From Defluviicoccus sp046348835 (GTDB lineage: Bacteria; Pseudomonadota; Alphaproteobacteria; Rhodospirillales; Defluviicoccaceae), in assembly GCA_046348835.1 (NCBI GenBank), contig JAXMDM010000002.1, forward strand, positions 806,001 through 870,000: a stretch of 64,000 bases of DNA, in the 5' to 3' direction. The position numbers and the translations under genes were made by a program. Of the stretch, positions 33,879-43,094 are shown in pieces; position 1 is the stretch's first letter, and each line of letters starts with the position of its first letter. The notes beneath the pieces are model-generated. The model ran no database searches. It was not told the DNA's origin and saw nothing but the letters and a program-made list of their open reading frames with translations.

Positions 33879-34151
33879 ACCGGCTCCTGTTGGCGCCAAC
33901 CCTGTGGTGGCGAGATGCCTGCCGCAAGAACCGGGCCAAGGACCGTCACTTATATAATTCAATGAGTTATGGAGACGGTCGGCCGCGTCGGCACGGGCCG
34001 GTCGGCGCTGCCCGGCAATCTTTGCCGGGACGATCCTGCCCGCAAGGGCCACGATTGGGGGGCGTGCAAGCAGTTGTTAACTGCGGCCGCCTAGGATCGC
34101 CCTTGCGCCCCGGCCCGCGCCGGGACCGCCGATCTTCCGACGGACCATCCG
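33879..34151. promoter_or_regulatory. Divergent flgF/fliL intergenic region with a small palindrome
   Basis: This 273-bp spacer must hold promoters for both flagellar operons. I see a 6-3-6 palindrome GCAGTT-GTT-AACTGC at 34070-34084, about 70 bp before fliL, and a short AT-rich run ACTTATATAATTCAATGAG at 33949-33967 that could supply a -10 element for either side. Neither can be assigned to a sigma factor with confidence. Confidence 0.3.
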
Positions 34152-34673
34152 ATGACACAGCTGCCCGACGAGACCGACGAGAACGAGGCCGGCACGGGGG
34201 ATGCGAAGACGAGTTCCTCCGGTCGCCGCAAGCTGCTGATGATTATCGCCGCCGCCGCCGCAGTGGTCGCGCTGCTCGGCGGTAGTGGCGCCGCCCTATA
34301 TTTCTTCGGCCTTATCGGCGGCCACGGCGACGGCGATGAGGCGGCCGCAGCCACCGCGACCAATGCACCGCCGTCGTTCTACGCGCTGCCGGATCTGGTG
34401 GTGACGCTGAACGCCGGCGAGCGGCGGACGCGGTATCTCAAGGCGCGGGTCTCGCTCGAGCTGTCCGCCGCCCAGGATGCGTCGCGGGTGGAACGCGTCG
34501 AACCGCGGATCGTCGATTATTGCCAGACCTACCTGCGTGAACTGCGGCCGGATGAGTTGCGCGGCACCGCGGCCATCGTCCGCATGCGCGACGAGTTGTT
34601 GAAGCGGGTCAACGCCGCCGTGGCTCCGGTAACCGTCCGCGAAATCCTGTTCACCGACCTGATGGTCGAGTAG
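34152..34673 (+). CDS. fliL: Flagellar basal-body-associated protein FliL
   Basis: 173 residues with one membrane helix (about 30-55, KLLMIIAAAAAVVALLGGSG), a short linker and the FliL domain: FYALPDLVVTLNAGERRTRY, LKARVSLELSAAQD and the tail VTVREILFTDLMVE. It surrounds the stator at the inner membrane and modulates motor output. First gene of a rightward operon; fliM follows 24 nt after its stop. Confidence 0.93.
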   Translation: MTQLPDETDENEAGTGDAKTSSSGRRKLLMIIAAAAAVVALLGGSGAALYFFGLIGGHGDGDEAAAATATNAPPSFYALPDLVVTLNAGERRTRYLKARVSLELSAAQDASRVERVEPRIVDYCQTYLRELRPDELRGTAAIVRMRDELLKRVNAAVAPVTVREILFTDLMVE

Positions 34674-34697
34674 CTCCGGCGCCGAGGGAGCGGCAAG

Positions 34698-35795
34698 ATG
34701 GCCAGCATCGACGAAAACCCGGCCGACGAGGACGAACTGGCCTCCCAGTGGGCGGAAGCTCTCGCCGCCGACGAAGAGACGGACGCTCCCGCCGCTGAGA
34801 CCGCGCCGCCCGCCGATATCGCGCGGGTTCTCAACCAGGACGAGATCGACAGCCTCCTCGGGTTCGACGAGGGAGCCGGCGCCGCCGGGGCCACCTCCGG
34901 GGTCCAGGCGATCGTCAATAGCGCCCTCGTCTCCTACGAGCGGTTGCCGATGCTGGAGGTGGTGTTCGACCGGCTGGTCCGGCTGATGTCCACCAGCCTG
35001 CGCCACCTGACCTCCGAGAACGTGGAGGTTTCCCTCGACAGCGTCGCCTCGGTGCGTTTCGGCGACTACCTCAACGGCATTCCGCTGCCGGCGATGCTGG
35101 GCGTGGTCAAGGCGGTGGAGTGGGAAAACTACGGCCTGATCACCATCGACTCGCCGCTGATCTACTCCATCGTCGACGTTCTGCTGGGCGGCCGTCGCGG
35201 CACCGCGGCGATGCGGATCGAGGGTCGCCCCTATACGACCATCGAGCGCAGCCTGGTGGAGCGCACGATCAACGCCATCCTCGCCGACCTGGACGGGGCG
35301 TTCGAACCCATTTCGAAGGTTTCGTTCAAGTTCGAGCGGCTGGAGACCAACCCCCGCTTCGCCGCCATTTCGCGGCCGTCCAACGCGGCGATCGTCGCCC
35401 GGCTGCGCATCGATATGGACGATCGCGGCGGCCATCTGGAACTGGTGTTGCCGTACGCGACCCTGGAGCCGGTGCGCGAACTCCTCTTGCAGATGTTCAT
35501 GGGGGAGAAATTCGGTCGCGATCCCATCTGGGAGAGCCATCTCGCCCACGAGTTGTGGGCGACCGAGATCGAGCTGAAGGCGGTGATGGACGACATGATC
35601 GTCCCCCTCAGTCAGGTCTTCGACCTCAAGGTCGGCAGCCGCATCGTCTTCAACACCACCCCCCAGTCGGAGATCGAGATGCGCTGCGGCGGCGTCCCCC
35701 TTTATCGGGCGAGCATGGGCCGGCGCGGCAACCGGATCGCCGTCCGCATCTCGGAGAGCATCGATCGGAAGGAAAGGGGAAGCGTCGCGTCATGA
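34698..35795 (+). CDS. fliM: Flagellar motor switch protein FliM
   Basis: 365 residues of the C-ring switch protein. It has the acidic EIDSLLGFDE motif that receives phospho-CheY (VLNQDEIDSLLGFDEGAG, near residue 50), the CheC-like middle domain (VSLDSVASVRFGDYLNGIPL, and VDVLLGGRRG) and the SpoA C-terminal domain (LKVGSRIVFNTTPQSEIEMR). The N-terminus before the motif is about 45 residues longer and more acidic than enterobacterial FliM. Its stop overlaps the next start (ATGA). Confidence 0.95.
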   Translation: MASIDENPADEDELASQWAEALAADEETDAPAAETAPPADIARVLNQDEIDSLLGFDEGAGAAGATSGVQAIVNSALVSYERLPMLEVVFDRLVRLMSTSLRHLTSENVEVSLDSVASVRFGDYLNGIPLPAMLGVVKAVEWENYGLITIDSPLIYSIVDVLLGGRRGTAAMRIEGRPYTTIERSLVERTINAILADLDGAFEPISKVSFKFERLETNPRFAAISRPSNAAIVARLRIDMDDRGGHLELVLPYATLEPVRELLLQMFMGEKFGRDPIWESHLAHELWATEIELKAVMDDMIVPLSQVFDLKVGSRIVFNTTPQSEIEMRCGGVPLYRASMGRRGNRIAVRISESIDRKERGSVAS

Positions 35796-36328
35796 TCCTC
35801 GGTCTCGTTGTCGACGGCTTGCTCGTCGTTCTGCTCGCGGCCACCGTCGTTTTCGCCTTCCAGCTCAATCGCCGGCTTGCCGCCATTCGCGCCGACCAGG
35901 GCGAATTCGGCCGGCAGGCCGCCAGCTTCGCCGAGGCGGCGACCCGGGCCGAGGACAGCGTCGCCCGGCTGAAAGTCGCTGCCGGAGCCAGCCAGGACGA
36001 AATCGACAGGGCCGAGCGCCTCGCCGATGATCTCCGTTACCTGATGGAGCGCGGAACGAGCTTGGCCGACCGCCTGGAGGGTGCCGTGACCAGCGCCCGC
36101 GACACCGCCATGGCGCGACCGCGGCCCAAGCCTGCCCTGCGTCCGACCAGCGCCGCCGCCCCCGGCGCCGCCGCCGCTTCGACCATCGTCCCGGCTGCGC
36201 CATCGCCGGCTGCCCCCGCGGCGAACCGCGCCGGTCGCACCGGCGCCGGCGCCGGCGCCGGTCAACCCCGCTCGCGGGCCGAACGAGAACTGCTGGCGGC
36301 GCTGCGCTCCGCAGGGCTCAGCCAGTGA
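35792..36328 (+). CDS. DUF6468 flagellar-operon protein
   Basis: 178 residues: one N-terminal membrane helix (LVVDGLLVVLLAATVVFAFQ), a coiled-coil region (residues 30-95) and an Ala/Pro-rich linker ending in a short helix, ERELLAALRSAGLSQ. This arrangement between fliM and motE fits the alphaproteobacterial DUF6468 family, whose role is unknown. It is translationally coupled on both sides (ATGA with fliM, GTGA with motE), so a motor-associated function is probable. Confidence 0.75.
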   Translation: MILGLVVDGLLVVLLAATVVFAFQLNRRLAAIRADQGEFGRQAASFAEAATRAEDSVARLKVAAGASQDEIDRAERLADDLRYLMERGTSLADRLEGAVTSARDTAMARPRPKPALRPTSAAAPGAAAASTIVPAAPSPAAPAANRAGRTGAGAGAGQPRSRAERELLAALRSAGLSQ

Positions 36329-36999
36329 GCGATCGACCGTCGATGCTCCGCTTGCGCCCGTTCGGCCTCGTCCTCGCGCTTCTGGTCGCCGGCCTCACGG
36401 TCAAAGCGGGACTTTTGGGTGAACGACTGACCGCCGCGTTGACGCAGCCCCGGCTGGTCAATGACGCCGAGGCGAGCTCCCCGGCACCGGCCGTCGGACA
36501 CGAAGCGGCGCCGAAGTCGGCAAAGGCGGCTGCCGCCCGGGCGTGTGAATCGCAGCCGGTCCCGGCGCAGCCTCCCGCCTTCAGCGATGCCGAGCTTGCC
36601 GTCCTGCAGCAACTGGGCGAGCGGCGCGACGCCCTGGTGGCCCGGGAGAGCGAGCTGGACCGCCAGCGGGTGCTGCTTCAGGCCACCGAGACCCGCATCG
36701 ACGAGAAGGTGGCTTCTTTGAAGTCCCTGCAGGCGACGCTGGAAGGTCTGTTGCGCCAGCACGACGACGAGGAAGAGGCGAAGCTGAAGTCGTTGGTCAA
36801 GATCTACGAAACGATGAAGCCCAAGGACGCGGCGCGCATCTTCGAGGAGCTGGACCTGGACACGCTCCTGCCCGTCGCCGAGCGGATGAACGAGCGGAAG
36901 CTGGCGCCGGTGATGGCGGTGATGGACCCGGCCAGGGCCAAGGACATCACCGTCGAGCTCAAGCGCCGGCGCGAGCTGCACGACACCAACAAGTCTTGA
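36325..36999 (+). CDS. MotE-like flagellar motor protein (MgtE-N-like domain)
   Basis: 224 residues from a GTG overlapping the upstream stop. N-terminal helix (FGLVLALLVAGLTVKAGLLG), a long coiled coil (about 95-150, with ERRDALVARESELDRQRVLL) and a C-terminal MgtE-N-like segment, SLVKIYETMKPKDAARIFEE with MNERKLAPVMAVMDPARAKD. In rhizobia MotE is a periplasmic chaperone for MotC; in other alphaproteobacteria the same architecture sits in flagellar operons with an unproven role. Confidence 0.8.
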   Translation: MSDRPSMLRLRPFGLVLALLVAGLTVKAGLLGERLTAALTQPRLVNDAEASSPAPAVGHEAAPKSAKAAAARACESQPVPAQPPAFSDAELAVLQQLGERRDALVARESELDRQRVLLQATETRIDEKVASLKSLQATLEGLLRQHDDEEEAKLKSLVKIYETMKPKDAARIFEELDLDTLLPVAERMNERKLAPVMAVMDPARAKDITVELKRRRELHDTNKS

Positions 37000-37090
37000 G
37001 CGGCTCCGGCAACCTCCCCGGCAAGGAAACGTCAACTCACCGCCGCTATCCTCGCCAGCGATCGGCCGGTGCACACAGGGATGAGAACCG

Positions 37091-37477
37091 ATGGCGTTGA
37101 ATAAAGACCTGCGGATCCTGATCGTCGATGACTACAAGACGATGCTGCGGATCATCCGAAACCTCTTGCGGCAGATCGAGTTCCAGGACATCGACGAGGC
37201 GTCGGACGGCACCGAGGCCCTGCAGCTGCTTGCGCAGAAGGATTACGGTCTGATCATCTCGGACTGGAACATGGAGCCGATGACCGGCCTGCAGCTGTTG
37301 CGTGAGGTGCGACGGTCCAACCGACTGAAGCACATTCCCTTCATCATGGTGACGGCGGAAAGCAAGACGGAGAATGTCATCGCCGCCAAGGAGGCGGGCG
37401 TCTCCAACTACATCGTCAAGCCGTTCAATGCCGAGACCCTGAAGGCCAAGCTGCAGAGCGTTCTCGGGCCGCTATGA
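37091..37477 (+). CDS. CheY-like single-domain response regulator
   Basis: 128 residues, all key receiver residues present: VDDY acidic pair, phosphoacceptor Asp in LIISDWNMEPMTG, Thr in MVTAES and Lys in VKPFNAETLKAKL. It is very close to CheY of alphaproteobacterial flagellar clusters and, by position behind fliM, should bind the motor switch. The MotB-like gene downstream overlaps its stop (ATGA). Confidence 0.92.
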   Translation: MALNKDLRILIVDDYKTMLRIIRNLLRQIEFQDIDEASDGTEALQLLAQKDYGLIISDWNMEPMTGLQLLREVRRSNRLKHIPFIMVTAESKTENVIAAKEAGVSNYIVKPFNAETLKAKLQSVLGPL

Positions 37478-38172
37478 TTAGGCTCGCCCGGTCGACCGCG
37501 CCGGAGCCGGGCCAGGGCGGAGCGGTATTGCCGCTCTACCTGGGTCTCTTTCTCATCCTGCTCGCCTTCTTCGCTTATTTGGTCGCGGCCACCGGCGGCG
37601 GGCGTGAACAGCAGGCTGAGACCGCGGCCGACGCGGCCGCAGACGTCGTCCCGCCGCTGCCGCCACTGTCGGCGTCATCAACGCCACCGCCGATTGCCGA
37701 GCTCTTCCGGCCGCTGGTTCTGTCGCCGTCGTTCGTGGTGCGGACGAAGGCCGATCGACTGGAGGCGGCCGTTTCGCCCGAGCGTATCTTCGCCACCGGC
37801 GCGACGGTTCTGCGCCCGGAGTTCTCGCCGGTCCTCGACCGGCTGGCCCGGATCCTGACCGGCGCCGCAATGGTGCGCGACCCTGAGCCCGGCGCTGCGC
37901 CCGGCGCTGCCGAGGGCCCATCGGAGCCGCTCGACCTGCAGCTCCTTGTCGGACTGGCGCGCACGCCGCCAACCGAGGGCGACCCGGCAGGCGTGGCCGA
38001 CATTATCGCCGAACGACTGGCCGTCGGCCGTGCCGCCGTGCTCGCCCGTGCATTGCTCGCCCGCGGCACGCCGCCCGAGACATTCGCCGTCGGCGTTGCC
38101 CCGGCGGCGGGGGACGCGGTCCGCTTCCTCTTTCGATCGGATCATCACGGTGCGGTATCTCTACCCCGTTGA
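37474..38172 (+). CDS. MotB/OmpA-like membrane protein A, uncharacterised flagellar-operon gene
   Basis: 232 residues. A single N-terminal helix (VLPLYLGLFLILLAFFAYLV) is followed by a Pro/Ala linker. The C-terminal part (about residues 95-225) follows the OmpA/MotB outline loosely: ERIFATGATVLRPEFSPVLD resembles the F-x-x-G-x-x-x-L opening, and GRAAVLARALLARGTPPETF resembles the RA-x-x-V-x-x-x-L-x-x-x-G helix. The peptidoglycan-binding GHTD/NxxLSxxR residues are not preserved. It overlaps cheY (4 nt) and the next gene (23 nt). I infer a stator-accessory role from position and fold only. Confidence 0.6.
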   Translation: MIRLARSTAPEPGQGGAVLPLYLGLFLILLAFFAYLVAATGGGREQQAETAADAAADVVPPLPPLSASSTPPPIAELFRPLVLSPSFVVRTKADRLEAAVSPERIFATGATVLRPEFSPVLDRLARILTGAAMVRDPEPGAAPGAAEGPSEPLDLQLLVGLARTPPTEGDPAGVADIIAERLAVGRAAVLARALLARGTPPETFAVGVAPAAGDAVRFLFRSDHHGAVSLPR

Positions 38173-38824
38173 TCGCCAGAGTCGCCGGCAGCCTCCCCGG
38201 TCGAACCGGGGCCTGGTCAGCTTCATCGACATGATCTCGGTCCTGCTGTCGTTCATGGCCGCGGTGTACGGCTTGACCGGGGGGGCCGATCCGGGCGCGC
38301 CGCCGGGCGCGGAGGTGTCGCCCGCCGATCCGGTCGAAATGACCGTGCATCCGTCCTTGGCCTCCACCGCCGGTGAGGGGCCGCCGCCCGGCCTCGCACC
38401 CGGTTATCTCGCTCTCGTCCTCGACCAGCCGTTGCGGCAGATCCCGCTCTTTGCGGATTCAGCTCCGCTTTACGACGACGAGGGGCTCAGCCTGTCGCTG
38501 CCGACGACGGCGGTGTTCCCTCCGGGCGCTGCCCATATGGAGGCGACGGTGCTGGCGGAACTGGGCCGGTTCGCCAATGCCATCGGGCCCGTCGCCAACA
38601 CGGTCGCCATTTCGGTTGTCCCCGATCCGCCGATCGGCCGCTCCTTCGCCGAGTCTCCCTCCGCGGCCGACTGGGAAGGCGCGATCGGCCGCGCCCTCGC
38701 CCTCGGCCGGGTGCTGGCCGATGGCGGCCTGGCCGACGGTCGGCTTTCTCTCCTCGCCGGTGGCGGGAGGCGTTCGGGCGAAACGATCCGGGTCATCGTC
38801 GAGGCTGAAGGAGAGCGCCGATGA
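38150..38824 (+). CDS. MotB-like membrane protein B, uncharacterised flagellar-operon gene
   Basis: 224 residues from a GTG at 38150, chosen because it leaves the conserved N-terminus intact; no strong ribosome binding site, consistent with coupling to the overlapping gene upstream. The helix region GLVSFIDMISVLLSFMAAVY resembles the MotB plug/transmembrane entry. The C-terminal part has the MotB outline, AVFPPGAAHMEATVLAELGR, then ADWEGAIGRALALGRVLADG matching the NW-x-LS-x-x-RA-x-x-V helix, but the GHTD loop reads VVPDPPIG. It is probably the partner of the preceding gene product. Its stop overlaps the next start (ATGA). Confidence 0.6.
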   Translation: MRYLYPVDRQSRRQPPRSNRGLVSFIDMISVLLSFMAAVYGLTGGADPGAPPGAEVSPADPVEMTVHPSLASTAGEGPPPGLAPGYLALVLDQPLRQIPLFADSAPLYDDEGLSLSLPTTAVFPPGAAHMEATVLAELGRFANAIGPVANTVAISVVPDPPIGRSFAESPSAADWEGAIGRALALGRVLADGGLADGRLSLLAGGGRRSGETIRVIVEAEGERR

Positions 38825-41673
38825 CCCGCTCCCGGCCGCGAGCCCGTATATCCGCCGCCGCTCGTCGAGCTAAATGGGTTGGCATCACCGGCGCTCTCGT
38901 CCTGCCGCTCGCCTTCGCCGGCGCTGCAACCCCGGCGGTTGGTTCGCCCGATGCGCTGCCGGTGGTGCCGGTGCGCTGCGAACTGGTCGGCGGCTATGGC
39001 CGCCTGAGTTTTCTGTGGTCGGAGGCCGTCGACTACAAGATGACCCGCGAAGGGCCCGACATCGTCGTCGCCTTCCAGCGGCCGGCCCGGATCGAGACCG
39101 GGGCGCTTGCTCACGAGCGGTCCGCCTGTGCGCGGTGGGTCGCCTGGCGCCCGGTCGAGGCCGGGGTCATCGTCAGCCTGCGGTTGCCGGAGGGCAACGA
39201 GGCGCGGGACGCCCGTGTTGGCAACCGGATCGTTATCGACGTGTTCCCGACCCCACAGCCGCTGCGACCACCGCCGGCGCCGTCGCCGCCGCAAGCGGTC
39301 GCGGCCGAGGACAGCGCGGAGATCGCGGCCTCTGCCTCACCTGCCGCCTCACCCGCCGCCGGGAGCGGGGAGGAGCGGGACGGACGGACGGAGGCGACGC
39401 TGCGCTTCTCCTGGCCACAGCCGACGGCGTCGGCGGTCGCGGTACGCGATCGGACGATGTGGATCGTCTTCGACCGGCCGTCGCACCAGGACCCGGTCCT
39501 GCTCCGTCGGATCGCCGGCGAAGGGCGGATCGCGGCCGTCCGCCAGCGACGTCATCCCGGTGCCACCATCCTCGAACTGACCATGGCGGAACCGGTGTTC
39601 GCCCGGCTGGAAAGAGACGGGCTGGCCTGGATCGTCCATTTGTCGGCGACCCCCACGGCGGCGTCGGCCGACCCCATCGTGCCGCTACCGGTGGCCGCCG
39701 ATCGGAGACCCTCGCGTCTGCTGCTGCCGGTTGCCGAGCCGGGCGAGCCGGTGGCGTTTTCCGACCCGGCGGGAGGGACCCTGGTGTTCGTTCCGCTGCA
39801 AGACGTGGGGCGCGGCATCTCCCGCGGGTTTGCCTATGGCGCGGCGCGGCTGCTGACCTCGCCGCAGGGCATCGCCGTCGCACCGCTGGCCGACGACCTG
39901 AGCGTCCGCAGTGGCGTCGACGGGGTGGAGCTGTCGCGCCCGGCCGGATTTGCCGCGACGCCCTCGACCGACTCGCAACGTGTCCTCGCCCGCCTGCAAG
40001 CGGCCGACCGGGTCGACCGGGTGGTGCCGGCGCCGGACTGGCCCGAGGGGACGCTGGCCGACGTGCAGGCTCGCCAGGAGGCGACCCTTGGATCGGACGC
40101 CGCAGAGAGCGATCACGACCGGGCGCTGACGCGGCTGGCGCGATTCTATCTGGCGGCCGGGTTGGCTGCCGAAGCCCTGGGTACGACCGAGACCAGGCTT
40201 GCCCTGCGCCCCGAGCTGACGGAAGATCCCGAAAGCCGTTTCGTTGCCGGCGTCGCCCGCTACGGCCTGGGGCGGATCGAGGAAGCGGGACGGGATCTGG
40301 CTACCGCCCCGGTTGCCGCCACCGACGAGGGCAGGATGTGGGCGACGCTCGTCCGCCACGCCGGTGGTGAGCACGATCTCGACCGCTCGTCGCTGCCGGC
40401 GTGGACGACGCTCATCGCCACCTACCCGAAACCGCTGGCGCAGACCGCCGGCCTCGGCCTGCTGGCCGCCGCCGTTGATGCCGGCGAGGTGACGACGGCG
40501 CGCAACCTGCTCGCGGCGTTGCGGCTCCTGGCGCCGACCCCGGCCGGGACTGCCGCCCTCGACTATCAGGACGGCCGCCTCGAGGCTGCCGCCGGCGAGC
40601 CCGACAAGGCGCTTGCCGCCTGGGACCGCATTCCCGCCGACCTCATCGCGCGGCCGGCGGCCGAGGCCGAACTGGCGCGCACGGCATTGCTCCGCCAGGA
40701 AAGCCGGATGTCCCCGGCCGAAGCCGCCGATGCCCTCGCCGGCCTGCAGGTTCGCTGGCGCGGCGACCGGGTCGAGTTCGCGACGCTGCGCGACCTGGGG
40801 CAGGCTCAGGCCGACGGCGGCGACGGGTTGGCGGCGCTGCAAACCTGGCGCGACGCGGTATCGCTGTACGACCGGGAGCCGGAAAGTCGCGAGCTCGGCC
40901 GCAAGATGGCAGCGTTCTTCCGCGATGCATTCACCAACGGGGCCCTGGACGGGGTGCCGCCGTGGAAGGCGGTGCTGCTGTTCGATGAGTTCAAGGAGCT
41001 GGTGCCGGCGGACCAGAGCGGGATCGTTCTTCTCCGCCGCTATGCCGACCTGCTCATCGCCGCCGATCTCTTGCCGGCGGCAACCGAGGTGCTGGAGCGG
41101 GTTTTGAAGTCTCCGCTCAGTCCGCATGAACGGGCGGAGACCGGCCTGCGGCTGGCCGAAGTGCGGCTGGACGCGGCTGCTGCGGAACAGGCCCTCGACG
41201 CCTTGAAAGGCAGCGAGCAGCCCGGCCTGGGGGCCGACCTGCAGGCGGCGCGCCGGCGGACGGCGGCACGGGCACAGCTGGCCCTCGGCCGTCCGGCGGC
41301 GGCACTGAGCCTCGTCGATGCCGACCCGAGCCAGCCGGCCGACACCGTCAGGCTGGCGGCACAGCGCGCATCCGGGGACTGGGCGGGGGCGGCGGCGACA
41401 CTGCAGCGGCTCCGGCCGCAGAGCCTCGATGTGGCGGCGGCGCTGACCCTGGCCAAGGACGAACCGGGCCTGGCCCGGCTGCGGGATGATCCGACGAAGG
41501 CCGGCGCCGGAGCTCCGGACGAGACCCTGGAAGCGGTTCGGCTGATGGCGGAGACGGCACGGCCGGTACCGCCGCAACCCGCCGCCATCGCCCGTACCGT
41601 CGCCGATGCCGAACGCCTGGTGAAACTGGCCCGTCAGGCGACCGTGCCGCCCGCCCCCGATGCCCCCCGCTGA
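38821..41673 (+). CDS. 950-residue periplasmic helical-repeat protein, last gene of the fliL operon
   Basis: N-terminal signal/anchor at residues 20-40 (ITGALVLPLAFAGAATPAVG). Two beta-rich, AMIN-like segments follow, near residues 50-145 (GRLSFLWSEAVDYKMTREGP) and 190-275 (RDRTMWIVFDRPSHQDPVLL), separated by a Pro/Ala linker. From about residue 420 onward it is all alpha-helical with TPR-like spacing (LTRLARFYLAAGLAAEALGT, and AETGLRLAEVRLDAAAAEQA). No family symbol can be given. Being coupled to the two MotB-like proteins, it may form a periplasmic scaffold or stator-ring element. Confidence in the function is low; in the gene, high. Confidence 0.7.
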   Translation: MTRSRPRARISAAARRAKWVGITGALVLPLAFAGAATPAVGSPDALPVVPVRCELVGGYGRLSFLWSEAVDYKMTREGPDIVVAFQRPARIETGALAHERSACARWVAWRPVEAGVIVSLRLPEGNEARDARVGNRIVIDVFPTPQPLRPPPAPSPPQAVAAEDSAEIAASASPAASPAAGSGEERDGRTEATLRFSWPQPTASAVAVRDRTMWIVFDRPSHQDPVLLRRIAGEGRIAAVRQRRHPGATILELTMAEPVFARLERDGLAWIVHLSATPTAASADPIVPLPVAADRRPSRLLLPVAEPGEPVAFSDPAGGTLVFVPLQDVGRGISRGFAYGAARLLTSPQGIAVAPLADDLSVRSGVDGVELSRPAGFAATPSTDSQRVLARLQAADRVDRVVPAPDWPEGTLADVQARQEATLGSDAAESDHDRALTRLARFYLAAGLAAEALGTTETRLALRPELTEDPESRFVAGVARYGLGRIEEAGRDLATAPVAATDEGRMWATLVRHAGGEHDLDRSSLPAWTTLIATYPKPLAQTAGLGLLAAAVDAGEVTTARNLLAALRLLAPTPAGTAALDYQDGRLEAAAGEPDKALAAWDRIPADLIARPAAEAELARTALLRQESRMSPAEAADALAGLQVRWRGDRVEFATLRDLGQAQADGGDGLAALQTWRDAVSLYDREPESRELGRKMAAFFRDAFTNGALDGVPPWKAVLLFDEFKELVPADQSGIVLLRRYADLLIAADLLPAATEVLERVLKSPLSPHERAETGLRLAEVRLDAAAAEQALDALKGSEQPGLGADLQAARRRTAARAQLALGRPAAALSLVDADPSQPADTVRLAAQRASGDWAGAAATLQRLRPQSLDVAAALTLAKDEPGLARLRDDPTKAGAGAPDETLEAVRLMAETARPVPPQPAAIARTVADAERLVKLARQATVPPAPDAPR

Positions 41674-41738
41674 CCAGGCTCTGCGGGGACGCGAGGAACG
41701 GGGGCTTCGGGCGACCCGGCCGGGTGCGCCTCGTCCGA

Positions 41739-42494
41739 TCAGCCGCCGTAACTGCGGACGAGGCTGCCGACGATCAGATACCAGCCGTCGACGAGGACGA
41801 AAAAGATGATCTTGAACGGAAGGGCGACCACCACCGGCGGCAGCATCATCATCCCCATCGACATCAGCACCGTCGCCACCACCATGTCGATGATCAGGAA
41901 CGGCACGAAGACGAGGAAGCCGATCTCGAAGGCGCGCCGCAGCTCCGAGATCATGAACGCCGGGATCAGCACCCGGTAGGGCGGCCGTGCCGCCTGGCTG
42001 TCGGTGGGCGTCGGCAGATGGGCGAGGTCGATGAACAGGGCGACGTCCTGGGCGCGAACGTGCGCCAGCATGAAGTCGCCGAGGGGTTCCGCCGCCCGCT
42101 CGATCGCCTCCATCTCGGTCATTCGACCCTCCAACAGCGGCCGGATGCCGGCGTCGTAGGATTTCTCGAAGGTGGGCATCATCACGAACATGGTGAGGAA
42201 CAGGGCGAGGCCGATCAGCACCTGGTTCGGCGGCGTCTGCGGGGTGCCGAGGGCGGTGCGGACGAAGGCGAGGACGACGGCGATGCGGGTGAACGAGGTG
42301 ACCATCACCAGGATCGACGGGGCGAGGCTGATGACGGTGATCAGGGCGAGAAGCTGAACGATACGGCCGGTCACCGTCGGGCCGCCGCTGCCGAGATCGA
42401 CCGAGACGCTCTGCGCCAGGGCCGGCGCGGTGACGAGGAGGGCGCCGGCGGTGGCGAGCGCGACCTTGGCGGCGAGGCGGGCGGGGCGGCACAT
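41739..42494 (-). CDS. fliP: Flagellar export gate protein FliP
   Basis: 251 residues with a cleavable signal (ALATAGALLVTAPALAQS) and the export-gate core: LLALITVISLAPSILVMVTS, FTRIAVVLAFVRTALGTPQ, VLIGLALFLTMFVMMPTFEK, and RVLIPAFMISELRRAFEIGF with FLIIDMVVATVLMSMGMMML. FliP forms the FliPQR channel of the flagellar type III apparatus. Its ATG overlaps the fliO stop by 1 nt (TGATG). fliQ and fliR are not in the window. Confidence 0.96.
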   Translation of the reverse strand: MCRPARLAAKVALATAGALLVTAPALAQSVSVDLGSGGPTVTGRIVQLLALITVISLAPSILVMVTSFTRIAVVLAFVRTALGTPQTPPNQVLIGLALFLTMFVMMPTFEKSYDAGIRPLLEGRMTEMEAIERAAEPLGDFMLAHVRAQDVALFIDLAHLPTPTDSQAARPPYRVLIPAFMISELRRAFEIGFLVFVPFLIIDMVVATVLMSMGMMMLPPVVVALPFKIIFFVLVDGWYLIVGSLVRSYGG

Positions 42495-42811
42495 CAGCGG
42501 GATTCCTTCAACGACTCGCCGGCGGCGGCGGCCAGGGCGGCGGCGAACGCCGGGAAGGTGGCATGGCTCTCGACCACGACGTCGCCGGTGGGGCCGAGGA
42601 GAAGCAGGTGCTCGGTGGCGTCACGGCGAACGAGAACGAGCCGGCGGCGGCTGTCGACGGCGAGGACCTCGACCAGGGCGAGACGCCGTTGCTTGCCGCT
42701 GGGTGTGAGCCCACCCAGACCGGCGCGGCGGGCGAGGACGGCGAAGCCGCCGATCAGGGCGACGACGAAAATCAGCGCCAGGGCGAATTGCAGGTAGGTC
42801 GCCAGGCTCAT
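42494..42811 (-). CDS. fliO: Flagellar biosynthetic protein FliO
   Basis: 105 residues: one membrane helix (LQFALALIFVVALIGGFAVL) followed by the FliO domain (KQRRLALVEVLAVDSRRRLV, and RRDATEHLLLLGPTGDVVVE). It assists FliP assembly. ATG 42811 begins exactly at the family's N-terminus; longer open frames upstream have no resemblance. A 283-bp spacer separates it from rlmE and must contain its promoter. Confidence 0.88.
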   Translation of the reverse strand: MSLATYLQFALALIFVVALIGGFAVLARRAGLGGLTPSGKQRRLALVEVLAVDSRRRLVLVRRDATEHLLLLGPTGDVVVESHATFPAFAAALAAAAGESLKESR

Positions 42812-43094
42812 GGCATCTCGGTCCTTATTGGGCGGCAGATTGAGGGGGCAGGGGGGCGGACGCCCGGGAGAGGGCGACCTGGCGGCGAAGGAGGGCGGCC
42901 ACCCGCGGTACCGGATCGGTATCGGCCCGATGGCGAAGCGCGACCGCGAACCGCCCTGCCGCTGTTGGCGTCGCCGCTGCTTTGCCTCGGTTGTCGTTCT
43001 CGACGTCGGCCACCACCGCGATCCATTCTGGTTGCGGGTCCCGTATGGGTACCAGTCTGCAGCGGTGATGGTTAACGGCCGATGAAGATCCTCG

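Noticed and set aside
33908..33922. TGGC-N8-TGC, a possible sigma-54 promoter before fliL
   Set aside because: Only the minimal GG/GC spacing matches and lies 230 bp from fliL; such matches are common in GC-rich DNA.
31318..33939. 873-codon minus-strand frame covering flgA, flgG and flgF
   Set aside because: Only the last 327 codons resemble FlgA; the rest is an out-of-frame shadow of flgG and flgF.
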